Shown: one piece after another, positions 12,901-25,324 of the stretch
Layout: every line of letters begins with the position of its first letter
How positions within the stretch are numbered: position 1 is the stretch's first letter
Source of the DNA: Vanessa cardui
Taxonomy: Eukaryota; Arthropoda; Insecta; Lepidoptera; Nymphalidae
Direction of reading: 5' to 3'
Length of the DNA stretch: 64,000 nt
Assembly (NCBI RefSeq): GCF_905220365.1
Contig: NC_061126.1
Location: 7,440,001 to 7,504,000, forward strand
Program-made: the position numbers and the translations under genes
Notes under the pieces: generated by a model
The model's database searches: none
What the model saw: the letters and a program-made list of their open reading frames with translations, nothing else
What the model was told of the DNA's origin: nothing

Positions 12901-12969
12901 CTCGTGCCTGTAAGATACCTTAGTGTACGTGATATGTCTATGAAAAAAAGACTTAAAAAAAAACGTAGA
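9927..12969. other. AT-rich intergenic stretch, nothing assigned
   Basis: The longest ORF (12464-12793, +, 109 codons) has no recognisable domain and AT-driven composition. No RNA gene or transposon end found. Confidence 0.35.
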
Positions 12970-13100
12970 TTATATCACCGACCCGCCCCCGGTCTTGCAC
13001 GGGTACTTTATATGTATCGTTACATTGTGACCAAATTCCATAAAATCATTATTAATAAATAGCCTATGTGTTATTTTGAGGTACCCAGGTACTGTACCTA
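12970..13100. repeat. Remnants of Helitron/RTE-like lepidopteran repeats
   Basis: CACCGACCCGCCCCCGGTC then TTGCACGGGTAC (about 12979-13010) is the reverse complement of the GTGCGAAGCCGGGGCGGGT end motif also seen at 28,160 and 63,660. TAGCCTATGTGTTATTTTGA at 13061-13080 is a phrase common in lepidopteran retroelement 3' regions. Both are fragments. Confidence 0.4.
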
Positions 13101-14390
13101 GTCCTGTACCCTGTTTTAAAGCTCGAATCTCATCATCAGCAATCTTAAACTAGCTATTAAACCAACGAACCATCAGCGTGATTATAAGTATAATTACAAT
13201 AACAAAGTAACGTGTTGTGGGCGGATTAACCAAGTCTGCGTTAAAGATACTGGAATGTAATTATGATGGAGCCGGGGAGATGAGTTAGAGTTGTATATTA
13301 ATGAGTAGGGATATAGTTTCATCATATCGCATAAGCTATCAAACGCCCACCTACAATAGTACTCGAGGCATAACATGCTTGCTATTTATGCGAAATACAA
13401 GGTTTATTTGTTTACTGTAGAACAAGACAAAATACTTGAACCAACCAAATCACATGTAGAAAAGAAAACTGTATAAATTTTAAAAAGATGACTAATTTCA
13501 GACTCAGTTTTATGATTTGTTTACATTTTTGGTATTCATAACTAGTTTGAAATGTTGCCATGTGTATAAAAAAAAATGTCATTTCTCACAACACTGGCAT
13601 TATATGCACAAAATTCGGTATAGGTATTATAATATCTCTGATGGATGGTATACGTGTGTCTAATTATGTAATTATGTACCTACTTGAAGATTAAGTTTAT
13701 CAAAAACTTTGAATTATTTTATTTGAATTTAAAATTGAATGAATCGTGTCTTTATATTCAAAAACATGCAGAAAATAAAATACACATGGTGTTACACCGT
13801 AAATAATTCTAACGCGAGCTACAGCATTCGCACTTGCAATAAAAGCAACAATGCAATTTAGCAGAGTTGCATTCGGCCGATGGCTCCTCACTAAAAGTTG
13901 TTTCATTCGTCCACTGCCAACGATTACTGACACATACATACTCGTATGAGAATAAAAATACCGGCAATCAGAGTAGCACGACCTATAACATTTACGATAT
14001 TTTATAACAAAGGAAAGCGTAACGGCCCGTGAATAATGTTTCGTTTTATAACACGTATATTTGTTTAGCTGAAACGTAACTTTGGATGCGTAATTAATGC
14101 GTTTTATCTGCAAATCTTTATTAAATAACTGCAACTTCACAAAAGGAGTTTTACTATTTTTCATTCGGTAAAATATAGTTTACTTATTTAAAATAAATTA
14201 ATTACCTAGTTATTCTATTAAAGAGCGTAATCGTATACGTAACCTATGCTTGCTGAAATCAAATTACTCGCATTTAAATTTATGTTAAAAGCCGTGTTTT
14301 GTACCTATTTACTAGGGGATAGAATAAAAAGAAATTCAAAGCTGTATAACGTATAAAATGCAGCGATGTCCGATTTGTGGAAATAGCGTA
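13101..14390. other. AT-rich intergenic stretch, nothing assigned
   Basis: It contains a 154-codon open frame on the minus strand (13700-14164) without recognisable domains; I regard it as chance. Confidence 0.35.
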
Positions 14391-14394
14391 TAAA

Positions 14395-14530
14395 AATTTC
14401 AAAGAGCCTATACGAGCGCACTGTCCGCGTCCGCGGCCGCATCACTCGCCGCTGCATAAAACATGCAAATTGGACCACTTCGCTGGTGTGCCTAAGTACA
14501 CTCGCTTTTGCACTTTTATGTAAAATTGAG
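14395..14530. promoter_or_regulatory. GC-rich patch with octamer ATGCAAAT, possible cis-regulatory element
   Basis: CCGCGTCCGCGGCCGCATCA (about 14,425) followed by ATGCAAAT at 14463-14470 and TTTTATG motifs stands out from the AT-rich flanks. ATGCAAAT is the POU-domain octamer. No coding frame or promoter is clear. Regulatory function is inference. Confidence 0.25.
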
Positions 14531-17500
14531 GCCTATTAGTCATGTAAATATTGTTAAACGAAGCGCATCCCCCGACTGTACTTAAATCCTGTTATGCAGT
14601 CCAGTTTTAAATTAAACTCCTATGATGAAGAGCTCACAGCGCTTCGTATAATAATTAAGCTCTCGTAAAATATCGTATAACTGTATGCATAACATTTAGT
14701 AATTGACCATCATTATGATATTTATGAATAGCCTACGTAAGTTAATTCTTTTACGTTCATTAAAACAATTTATCAATATAACAGGTTATATATGTATATT
14801 ATTTTATTTCGGTGTAATAAATTAAATATTTGAGACTATTTTGAGACGTAGCTAAGATATTCTTTACTAAGTTTTTAAGAAACTCTAAATACTTAATAAA
14901 TAGTTTTAATTATTGCATCAGTTTGAGTCGCAGCGAGAAGAGTAGCAATTTGTAAGTGAGCTTTATTAGAACTCCAACAATGAAGTCTAAACGAAGCTGG
15001 ATCTTCAGTTTTTCCTTGTCTCAAATTTGAATGGTGGGCGTAATAATGAACTTTTGTATCTTTTAATGACTTTAATAAAGACCTATTGATGCGCCAATGA
15101 AAATTTTCATTTTACGTAAGTGAAAAATATGGCTGAATTTCATATACGAATATTTGCAACATTATTTTATTTTGAATAAATGTGGTAATTTTATCTTTGG
15201 TAAAGAATGAACGAATAACATATTATATTAAATGCTGTTACTCAGTATTTTAGAAATACCTAAATTTACAAAATAATATTAATCCAATACACGATAACAT
15301 ATTATAATAAACTTTATTTTTTTTAATCATTGTATAATTGTCACGGACAATGATTCAATGTAATCAGTAAGAAGGTTTCATGTATTTTTTTGATAAATAT
15401 CGAATAAAATTGATATCATTTAACGTAAACGTCAGAGGCAGATACGATTCCTGTCAGAGGTGTCTGGGGAGGTTAACCGCGAGGTCTCACGTTCGCTTCA
15501 TCAATTACCCTTGTCTCTCCGGTCTCTCCGCTCTCTCTTTTCACGAACTCCCAACGCGGGAATAATTTTTCTTATTTAGTGTGATATACATAAATATAGC
15601 AATAATTAAAATATTTATTGCTTTAATATTATTGACTTATTTTCATATAATTTAATGTCGAATAAATATTTTTATAATGTTATATATTAGACATATTATA
15701 AAATATGGTGTATTTATTTTTATAAATTAACAAGTATTAATTATATAAGTAAAAAAACGAACCTGACATCAATTTTATATAAATAATAATGTTCATTTAA
15801 GTGAATGCTTGTATAATATTAGAATAGAAGCATTTAAAATAATAAAATAAGAATCGGAAAACAATGATTGATCACCCGTTTAATGAAGACCAAAATTTGT
15901 GCATCATTTTATGTCTTGGACAATGTCTGGTTCTGTTGATCACTGTGTCATTGAAGCCTCATAAAATAGTCACAACCCAGTTTCCCTTTACAGCGACATT
16001 TTATTATCTTCAGTAATTCCGTTGTAGTTGCCCTATCTGTTGTATTATTCTAAAACAAACAATGCCATTTGAGTGTGAATACTTCGAGGCAATGAGGTTA
16101 GAGATGCAAAAGCAATTTTATCACAGGTCATTGTTCACAGACATGCCCGTCCAATCATAATAAAGTTTGATAAAGCCTCGGCTTCGGTACTCCGGCTACT
16201 TATTTCATTTACACGCTAACGTTAACCTTCTCAATATTTATGAACTTATTTTTAAATGTATTAGGTTGTTACAAAAATACAAGAATCTGATAAAATTGAT
16301 GTTGTATTTTTGATATACATACTTAATTATTTAGTTCTAAATCAATGCTTTTATGTTAAAGGAATGCTTGTTAAAATATAATTTGTGGTTGCTTAGTTGC
16401 CGTGGGGTTGTTGCCATTTATAAAATATTATAAAGTGCATCGAGCAGGGAACCAGCAACTGCTGATCATTGTTGCATTGTTTATTGTTACACAATAATGG
16501 AGGGATTGCTGTTAAAGCCGCCGCTGCAAAGAAATTGAATGTATTAAGCGCCCAGAACAACTTTATATTCTGTTTATACTGTACGCTTTATGACTCGACG
16601 TGCGTGTTATTTTGTTTTATGTAGGAATTATTGTTCTCGACAAGCACTAAAACGGCTACGAGACTGCAACACCGAAGGAAAGTTACGGTCGAAGTGCATG
16701 GTCTATGTAAAGTGGTGTACTAAGGAAGGATGTAAAAAGACTCCTACAATATTCAGTTACGGGCATCAAGCCCGCTTATACTCGGTTATTGAATTTCAAA
16801 TTATAGTTGAATGATTCTAAAAAAATAACGCTGTGACATTATTTTTAGTACTCAACTTCTAGTATTACGAATGTCATTGAACTTTATGTGAACTAGTTTA
16901 GTCATTTTGATTCTATTCATTAAATTATCGTTTTAGAGTTTAATTTATGTAGGCGATCGTTTCCATGAAATAATAATAAAGGCGTCAGAAACAACGATTT
17001 CGCAAATTATTCCTCTAAAATGTAGTTGAAATTTAAACGTTAAAATAGTTTTAGCAAGAATAACTACATCTCATATTCAAAATTTAACGGTGATTTATTA
17101 TTGATTCGACAATACTAACGTCTGAAATATTAAAACTCAAGTGGTGCACGGGCCTGTGCGAACCGACGAGAGTGCTACGACCTTTTTTCTTTAATGGACA
17201 CCGAAAACCTTCACCGCCTCACTCGAAAAATCTTTTGGAAAATAAATGAATCCATACCGTATGTAAATCGCGTCGTCTAAAGTTTTTTATTGAAAAACTT
17301 GAAGAACTGATGAAAATGGACGGAGACTAGGACGATCTCACCTTTCATCTTATAAAATGATACGAAGTTTCGAACGCGTTTTCTATTCCATTAAAATTTT
17401 ACTTATTTTTCATAAATTTCTGATATTGTTTTATTTATTATTTGATTATTTATGGCCAAAGAAGTTCTTGTATTTTTTTAAGTTAAGCATATGTTACAAA

Positions 17501-19150
17501 GGAAAGCTATTATTAATACTTTGAAAAGTATTTTAAATATATCACAACTTCATGATCTTTTGTTAAAACAAATAAAACAACATTTCACAATACCTAAATT
17601 GATCTTGATATTATACGAAGAAATAATTTATTTAATTTCTAGAGCTAACGAAATAGTTAACGCTGTTATATTGAAATATTTGCGAGATACCATTTAATTG
17701 AATATTACTTATCGTCTTGATAAACACAAAAAAAAGAATAGAAATGAGAATAATAACATCTTTTTTTCAGTCGATTCATAAGCTTTTAAGGTCAATCAGA
17801 TAAAAACAGATAGATTTTTAGATATTTAATGATCTTTCCGATACAGTATCGTTTCACCTTTTAATAAATCGCCCAAAGATTTTATCGAAGTAAATAAAGT
17901 CTTGTTTATTAAATATTTCAAAGTAACGTCTTGTTATAATGATGTTATTTAAGATTAAGAGGAGTTAACTAGGATGGCCAGCAAGTTTAGAGGGCACAGG
18001 GATCGCTCTGGGGAACTAAGGGTATGAGTAATAGATAATGCTTGCCCTGTACGATGTAGATAATCTCGCATACGAAATTATGTTACATTTGAAGGCAAAT
18101 CTAATTAGGTCAGTTTTGTTTATTTCGGTTTAAGAAAATATAAATAACAATTACAATTAGTGAAATCCCTGACTCTGAGCTAGGCATAAATCTCTGTTAC
18201 AGAAGTCAGTGCCCTCTAACATTTAGTTTTCGAACTGTGACAGTAAAACCTTATTTCATAGTCTCTTTTATTTTCTTTCATAAAGTCAATTCGGAATCTC
18301 AGAATACTGAAGTATTTGTTTGTTGAGTTAGATAAGTTACTTTGTTTTAAGTGTTGATAATGAAATAAGAAAATATTTTATTAAATTCTTCGTGAAAATA
18401 TGTAAGATTCACCTAACAGCATTTTGCTTTGAAAGTGGACATGTCCCTAAATGGCACGATTTTTTTTAAAGAAATTTATATATTTTTGTATAATCACAAA
18501 AAATGTGGCAAATATCACAATGTAGTTAAATAAGGAACTTCGGTCTAATAACAAAATCTAAACTAAACATTAATTAACAAACTGTGAATTGATTGTGTAA
18601 AAAAAATAAATATTTAAGTTACAGGCGTCTTCCTTCTAACAAAAATGCTGAAATTAAAAAAAAAAGTTATTATTTGATGTATTCAAATAAAAACTGTAAA
18701 AGGTATTTAGTTCTTAGCCCTAATTATCTCGTCTACAAAATAAATTAGCATTTTAAACAAATAAATTAGCCGGCGCTATGCCATCGATGACGTTGCAACG
18801 ACTTGTTTAGAATTCCCTCTGTAATTTATTACGCACACATGTCAAATCGTGAGTCACACATACTAGGCTACTTATTAATAAACATATTATATGAACAAAA
18901 TATAAACTGCTAACTTCCTTTTGCGTGCTTACAAACATAAAAGTTTTTCGTGTGTATCCTAACGAAAACATAAATTAGGTAAATTTACTACGCTTTATAA
19001 AGAGAATCCCCTTCGTAACAATATGTTCGAAAGAATATCGAGGGTCACTGAATAGTCAAATCTCCCCTACGTGAATTTCAAGAATACGTATCGGCAGAAT
19101 TATCAAAACTTTTTAACTTTGCAACTTTTCCCTAAACGAATAGTAGAGCT
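14531..19150. other. AT-rich intergenic stretch with no supported gene
   Basis: Small open frames (15380-15565, 16590-16814, 17491-17697, all +) lack domains or consistent splice sites. A weak 11-12 bp inverted repeat, GTTTAGAGGGCAC (17985) against GTGCCCTCTAAC (18210), may be coincidental. Confidence 0.35.
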
Positions 19151-19219
19151 AGCCACTGTTCTCATTCGTCGAAGATTTCTCAGTACGAGAGGATTTGGCA
19201 TATGCTTTCCTTGTCTCAC

Positions 19220-19455
19220 CTAAAGAATACACATTACAGAGTAGATGGAGGTTCGGTGCGACTGTTGTATTTTGTTGCGAGTCTCGAGCGGGCGGTGTAA
19301 AGCGTGCAGCGAGCCGGCTCCGGGGCGGCCTGTCTCGCGAGTCGGAGCGGCTTTCAGTTCTCGTCGTTGCGATGACGGTAGCGCACGTCACTACGCCGGG
19401 TTTTCGACAGGTTACGTATAGACGATCGCGCCGATACCACTCTCGAAACTAATAA
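19220..19455 (+). promoter_or_regulatory. GC/CpG-rich promoter-like region upstream of the secreted-protein exon
   Basis: G+C rises sharply (GAGCGGGCGGTG, GCCGGCTCCGGGGCGGCC) in otherwise AT-rich DNA about 300-500 bp before the ATG at 19,755. TCAGTT at 19354-19359 matches the arthropod initiator. A possible donor, CAG|GTTACG, is at 19411. A promoter and 5' UTR are plausible. A short open frame starting ATGACGGTAGCG at 19,374 would then be an upstream ORF. Confidence 0.4.
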
Positions 19456-19754
19456 ATCACGGGAACTAAACGAAGCATACCCTCCCGAAGAGATTATAGC
19501 TCGATATGAGATAACAAGGCTGTGGCACGACTCCGGTGATTAATTACTAAAAGTCTGTTCAACTCGAATGATTCGAACGGAAGCGTAATCTTGGTGGGAT
19601 TAGATTTAGATGAGTAATGTAAACAGACAAACATTGTTGGATAGTTCCGGAAACGAATGTTGATTTACTGCATTTGATTATTACCGTTTATGAACTGTAG
19701 TTAGTGTACATAGTAGTGCAGGTGAATGTTCCCGGATAGGTAGGACTGGTCGGG

Positions 19755-19890
19755 ATGGCCGGGCAAATGGAATGGATCGTGGGGCTCCTGTGGGTCGTGC
19801 TGGCTTCGGTGCTGGCTGACTCTTGGACCGCTTACCAAGAGCAGCCTTGTTGCCGCCCGGTGACGCATCATCGGATACGCCACCATCGAG
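19755..19890 (+). CDS. First coding exon of an unidentified secreted or membrane protein
   Basis: ATG at 19755 opens 45 codons and ends at a strong donor (CGAG|GTAAGT, phase 1). The product starts MAGQMEWIVGLLWVVLASVL with cleavage likely near LA-DSW: a textbook signal peptide of about 21 residues. The mature start DSWTAYQEQPCCRPVTHHRI carries a Cys pair and a His/Arg-rich stretch that could bind heparin or be a processing site. Base composition is far more GC-rich than the flanks. An upstream GC-rich promoter-like zone supports a real 5' end. No downstream exon is certain; a phase-compatible candidate is at 60145-60258. Alternatives: a signal-anchored receptor, a matrix protein or a peptide precursor. 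I do not recognise the family. Confidence 0.55.
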
Positions 19891-22139
19891 GTAAGTTTGA
19901 CAAATTCACAGTTTTAACTTGTTAATAAAAACCGATAAGGATAAAATGACAAAGCCAGTGTATATATATATAAATTATTTTATTATTATTGCATTAGCGC
20001 CTACTTATTTAATCTTTGATAAAAGCAAACAGCGATGCACAGTTCGTTTATCGTTATCATATAAGACCGCGCACGGGAAGTGCTCGTTCGTTATCTAGTA
20101 AACATTAGTCATAGTTAAATATTCAAACTCTAACTAGGTACAAAAGTTTATTCACCTGTGTTAAAACATATCTTCACTCATATTAAATCATTAGTGATAA
20201 ATAATGCAATTCACAATTTTTCTTAAGAGAAGACTTGAATTCTTATTCTTAAATGTATACTTAAATTATATTGAAATAAGTTTTCTTTTGAATATATCAT
20301 GTAATATGTTATTATAAAAAATATGAAATTGTTTTAAACAATGTTAAAACATCGAAAGAAAATATCACATAGTACTTACCTATTTTGTAGAGATTAATAA
20401 CTAACTATACCTAATTGCCGTATAGAATGTTTCTCACTACATCCGATTGAGGATATTATTTTATATTTATCAATAAATAAATTAGAAGCTAAAGAAATTT
20501 TTTTAATTAAAATACACCATAATTTATAGTAAGATTAGTCCCATATATAATTAGATCTTGATTATAGAGCTTCGTTAATTTTCATATATAATATATAGTA
20601 TTCATTGTAATTTATTATTATATATACATATAAATAAAGTAATATTCTTGGTGTAATTTATATTCCAAACGATAGTAACTTTAAATTTCATTTATCTTTG
20701 AAGTTCAAAGGTACCTGTGAGATTTTTGAATGTGTATTATGCTTAAACAAAAACCATTTTTCATCGAGTTTTGACATTCGTAAAGTTCAATTACCAAACA
20801 TTATTTGCTACACAAATGAACCTAGTAGATGTTATATATATGTTATCGTATTTAAAAATATAAATTATTGATATAAATTTATTTTACGTAAAAAATTTAA
20901 TTTTAGAGCTTACTGGTTTCTTTTAAGATTAATGTGTAAGGGTCAGATGATTAATTGATTAATTTTATAGTTGAATTAACTTTACACGGAGTTCGTAACT
21001 CGATTAATCTTGTCCCTGATTAACAAAAGTTATGAATTATTATTTGTATTAAATGTATAGAAATAAACTTTATATTGATTTAATTTTGTAAACTGAATTA
21101 ATTAAAATGTTGTATTAAAGCATATATTTTAGTGGCCCTAAAATTGACAATCCACCGGCCCTAAGAATAGAAAAAGGTTCACTCGAGATTAAAGAAACGA
21201 CGAGGGCCGTTGAAATGAAATAAATGTTAGTTTTAGACGATTGGTGAACGCGTTTTTCAAAGTAACTGACTCGATTGTTCGTTATTATATTATTATTTAT
21301 TAATCAATAACAAAACTAAGTAAATAGTCGCTTATAATAAGCAGGTACTTATTTATTTATCTATTTTACGAATCTAGTTACACAAAAATGACATTAATTT
21401 TATGTTAAATTTATTTTAGACCGTGACTTCATAATTTTCTTCAGCGCTAAACTAAACACTGCTTTATTTTATAAGATTGAAATTTTATAGGTTAATAGAG
21501 TTTGCAAAACTAATACAATACTTTTAAAAGTTTAACGTTCTTTAGTATAAATGTTTACAACTAAAATAAGACAACGTTTTAAGATTATTAAGTCGTTATT
21601 TTACTTTATAATTCAGTTTTAACATTAGTTAAAGGCAATGTTTTAATAAAACGATAGTAGAATGATACGTGTTCGACTCATGCGAATTTCTTGTGTCAAT
21701 TCGGTACACATCAATGTAGTCCAGTCATTGTAAAAATGCAAATTAACCGAGGAGGTTGATTTTTGAATGTCGTGTTTCTTTAACATAAGCAGAAATCGAC
21801 CAATAATAATATTTGCTCTACGTTGTGATACGAAATTACACAATATCCAAAAAACTGCCTTCTAAGTTCAAACGGATTTATATGCAATATTTTCTGATTA
21901 AATAAAGACCGGACTAATACATTTTATTTGCGATTTGTACCGTTACTCTATTGAGTCTTTATAACTGAACTAATGTGAATTGTGGGCGTCAATATGATGT
22001 ATCTACAATTAATAATTATACAGAACTAATCTTTATTTATTGTTAAGATATACAACCTAATTAAATATCACATCACCGTTACTAAAAACAAAATTATATT
22101 ACTGGATGTCAGACATTATAGTCCGCTATTATATATTTA
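19891..22139. other. AT-rich stretch after the first coding exon, probably intron
   Basis: Extremely AT-rich with no exon-like segment or transposon end recognised. It directly follows the GTAAGT donor at 19891, so it is probably intronic. Confidence 0.4.
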
Positions 22140-23460
22140 TTTATTCAAAAAAATCAAAATCAAAATAAACTTTATTCAAGTAGGCTTTTATAAGCACTTT
22201 TGAATCGTCATTTTACAATTAAGTGAAGCTACCACCGGTTCGGAAAGTAGATTCTACCGAGAAGAACCGGCAAGAAACTCAGTAGTTACTCTTTTTTAAC
22301 ATTTAAAAAATACAACGTCATGTTAATTAAATACAATTATTTCAATTAATGTATCCTGCTTGGAAGTCAACAGGTATTAACTCCACGCTTTTTTATCATC
22401 TACAAAATCTTGTATCGAATAGTATGCTTTTTCTACCAATGTATTTTTAACAAACGATTTGAATTTACTAAACGGCAAAGTTAAAAATTTCTGCGGAATT
22501 TTATTATAGAAACGGATACCTTGCCCCAAGAAGGATCCATTGACTTTGCGGAGTCGGAAACTTGGCGTTATAAGTTTATCCTTACTTCTAGTGCATATAC
22601 AATGATTATCACTGATTTTATGAAAGTGATCAATGTTACTGTGAATATACATGATATTGTTGTAAATATATTGCGACGCAACAGTAAGTATTCCTACTCT
22701 GTTAAAAACATCCCGAAGAGAGTCTCTAGCTCCAAGATTATAAATAAACCGAATTGCTCTCTTTTGTAAAATAAAGACAGATTCAATATCTGCAGCGTTA
22801 CCCCAAAGTAATATGCCATATGACATAATACTGTGAAAATAACCAAAATAAACTAAACGAGCGGTATCAATATCAGTTAGTTGTCTAACTTTTCTAACCG
22901 CGTATGTTGCGGAGCTGAGTCTTCCTGTTAGGGATGATAAATGAGAAGTCCACTGAAGTCTGGAATCCAATTCTATTCCTAAAAACACCGTAGTATCAGC
23001 TACTTCAAGACGGTCACCATTTAAAGCTATATTATAATTTTGCTTGCTAACATTGGGTAGGGTAAAAACTACACATTTTGTTTTTTGAGCATTCAAAACT
23101 AAATTATTTACTGTAAACCAATTGTGTATCTGTGATAATGCACCGTTCACATCGTCATAGTCATTTTTTTTCCTGTCAACCTTAAAAATCAGCGAAGTAT
23201 CGTCAGCAAACAACACTATATCACAAATACCCTTAACATAGAAAGGAAGATCATTTATATATACTAGGAATAGAAAGGGACCCAAATTGAACCTTGTGGA
23301 ACTCCCATTTTTAACGTAGATCCAGAAGACTTTATTCCATTAATGAAAACTTGCTGGATTCTTTGACTTAAATATGAAGCGATGAGATCAAGATCATTAT
23401 TGATGTTCAAACTCAAATTTATTTTACTGAATGTAGAAGCATTATAAATACTCATTGATC
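22140..23460 (-). mobile_element. 5'-truncated jockey-type LINE, minus strand
   Basis: Read on the minus strand: the end of the reverse transcriptase ORF, a 3' UTR of about 230 bp, AATAAA (in GAATAAAGTTTATTTTGATT) and a terminal TTTTGA repeat near 22,147. The 3' UTR contains CTTGCCGGTTCTTCTCGGTA and CTTTCCGAACCGGTGGTAGC, the signature tail of an abundant lepidopteran LINE family. The 5' end is truncated near 23,456, inside the RT domain. No target-site duplication was found. Confidence 0.9.
22377..23455 (-). pseudogene. Broken reverse transcriptase of the truncated LINE
   Basis: Two minus-strand frames carry the C-terminal half of a non-LTR reverse transcriptase. The upstream piece (23455-23264) has YLSQRIQQVFINGIKSSGST and MGVPQGSI (RT motif). 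The downstream piece (23285-22377, 302 residues) has PFLFLVYINDLP, the catalytic LFADDTSL, LVLNAQKTK and the thumb/C-terminal region to the stop. The frame breaks at about 23,281: one nucleotide is missing between GVPQGSI and GPFLFLVYIND. With no endonuclease domain or ORF1, it cannot move on its own. Confidence 0.9.
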
Positions 23461-23535
23461 CAAAGTAAAAACTACCACTAGTTCGGATATTAAAGAACTT
23501 TACAGAGAAGATCCAGTTGATGAAACTCGATGATA
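23461..23535 (-). repeat. Diverged second copy of the LINE tail abutting the truncated LINE
   Basis: AAACTACCACTAGTTCGGAT then AGAGAAGATCCAGTTGATGA aligns, with many changes, to GAAGCTACCACCGGTTCGGA ... CGAGAAGAACCGGCAAGAAA at 22,227-22,280, in the same orientation. The younger LINE therefore lies directly against an older relative's 3' end. Confidence 0.55.
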
Positions 23536-23712
23536 TTTTTTGTTATTTTGTAATTTTCGACATAATAAAGAAATAGCAAGGGGGCCATCGTTTCATTCCC
23601 AAAGTGGGCTCATCCATGAACTCATTAATTTCTTATATTACTTTTTCACACAAACGTAAGTGACGCAACCTAAAAAGATATATAACAAAAATATATATAA
23701 AAAATATAAAAG

Positions 23713-23764
23713 ATAGATAAATAACAAGAAATGTCCGTTGATACATTTCTTGTTATTTATCTAT
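23713..23764. repeat. Perfect 22-bp inverted repeat with 8-nt loop
   Basis: The arm at 23713-23734, which contains AACAAGAAATGT, is the exact reverse complement of 23743-23764; the loop is CCGTTGAT. No protein-coding context. A transcript would form a clean hairpin. Confidence 0.9.
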
Positions 23765-25230
23765 AGAGCCATCATAATATAAAACCTCCACCGTTGTATT
23801 CACAAAAGTACTAAATAGGTTTGTTATGGGTTTTTCATTACATCACTATTCCTGTTGGTTCTTTCATATAAGGCGTAGTTTTTATGTCCTTGATACTATA
23901 CTTAAGAAAGGGGAGTGCTAGAAGTATGTGCATATTAAAGCGGTTAATTATAATCCGACAAATAAAGGCTTCGTCACAGTGCTTTCCTGGAGCATCTTAT
24001 GCCGAGTTTTAGATTAATTTATTTTCATAATTTAAACACAAATTAAGCCCTTGATATCAGTGGTACTTGGCCGGATATTATATCCGCAATCTTGAGATAA
24101 ATCTTCGGATCGAAGTGTTATATCAACTAGGCCATTAAAACTATTAAACTGAAAATTATCCATTAGAATAAAATTAAAATATAAGTTTCTATAACCTTAG
24201 CTTAAATTAAAATCATAACTCTACGATGTAAATTACTACTTACACTTTGAAACATTGAAATTATATTTACCAATATATATAAAATACTCATACCAATAGT
24301 AAGAAAATGTAATGATAATGTTAATGCGAATATAGTAAAACTATTTTTATTATTCTACTTCATATTTATTTATTAATTTTCTTTAATTATAAATTCTTTC
24401 ATTAGCCATTAATTTTGATATTTCACATCAGCTAGGCGTCCCGTGGTGTAATTCATTAGAAATTTCTGTACTAAACTTGTTTATTACATGTACAAACGAA
24501 TTTAGGTATATTAAGTAATTCTCTAAATAATTTATTATCTAGATGGGCTTTTTAATATTTGTATAATATTAAACGTTCTATTTGTTTTGCTTTTATTTGG
24601 AGCTCAGTCTTTTAAATCACAGATTAATTAATACTAAACTTCCACGGTCATTTTTATTAACCTCACGTAATCAAGACATTATGTAATACGCAAATTGAAT
24701 ATTTCAAAGCGAAAGATATTAAAACATTAACAACAATTCCACCATAGACGGGACTAGCTCTAAATTATTTTTATTATTCGAGTTTAATCAAAGTGAAAAC
24801 GGTTTGTTATATAAATAGCTTAAATTTGCACGTCCATAAACAAATTAAACTCATTTTTCTGACGACATTAAACGCATTTTTTTGCCCGTGTAATATTTAA
24901 TTTGAGGCAACGAATAGCCTGGGCCAAATTCTTTTTGGACATCTATAGGCGAGTCGGGGACAATTTGCCATCATTAGCAAGTAACAAGCATTCTCCAGGC
25001 TTGAGCGTCCGCGTCGGCACAAAAAACGCAACCATATTAAAATATTTTCTATGGACTCGGGAATTTGGTGTAGATATTATATAAATATGGCTTATTGCTC
25101 CCATTTCCATTTAACCTAATCTCACGCAAACGAAAAATAATACATTTATATTGCTGAGTACGTCGGTTTGTTCACCTTCTTTATTATAACAAGGATTCGT
25201 TAAGGAGTCGGTTTGTAAGAAGTCACGAGA
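23765..25230. other. AT-rich stretch, nothing assigned
   Basis: No coding frame, RNA gene or transposon terminus could be supported. Possibly intron of the gene starting at 19,755. Confidence 0.3.
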
Positions 25231-25231
25231 A

Positions 25232-25324
25232 GCATAAAAGCTTTGAATGTCAGTCGGTTCCAGTTGTCAGGGAGCGGGACGCGCGGGGAGGATCTCTGCA
25301 AACCGGCTTCGTGAGCTCGCGCAG
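25232..25324 (+). promoter_or_regulatory. Possible promoter with short non-coding first exon
   Basis: TCAGTC at 25250-25255 matches an arthropod initiator and a CATAAAAG element lies about 18 bp upstream (closer than usual for TATA). A GC-rich stretch (GGGAGCGGGACGCGCGGGG) follows and ends at CTCGCGCAG|GTAATT, a good donor at 25325. This would give a roughly 73-nt exon at 25252-25324, perhaps an alternative 5' exon of the gene around it. Tentative. Confidence 0.3.

Noticed and set aside
13700..14164. 154-codon open frame on the minus strand
   Set aside because: Longest non-transposon ORF, but with no domain, signal or splice context; composition follows the AT-rich background.
17985..18221. 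Short inverted repeat GTTTAGAGGGCAC / GTGCCCTCTAAC as a MITE
   Set aside because: Only about 11-12 bp, with no target-site duplication and no further similarity between the ends.
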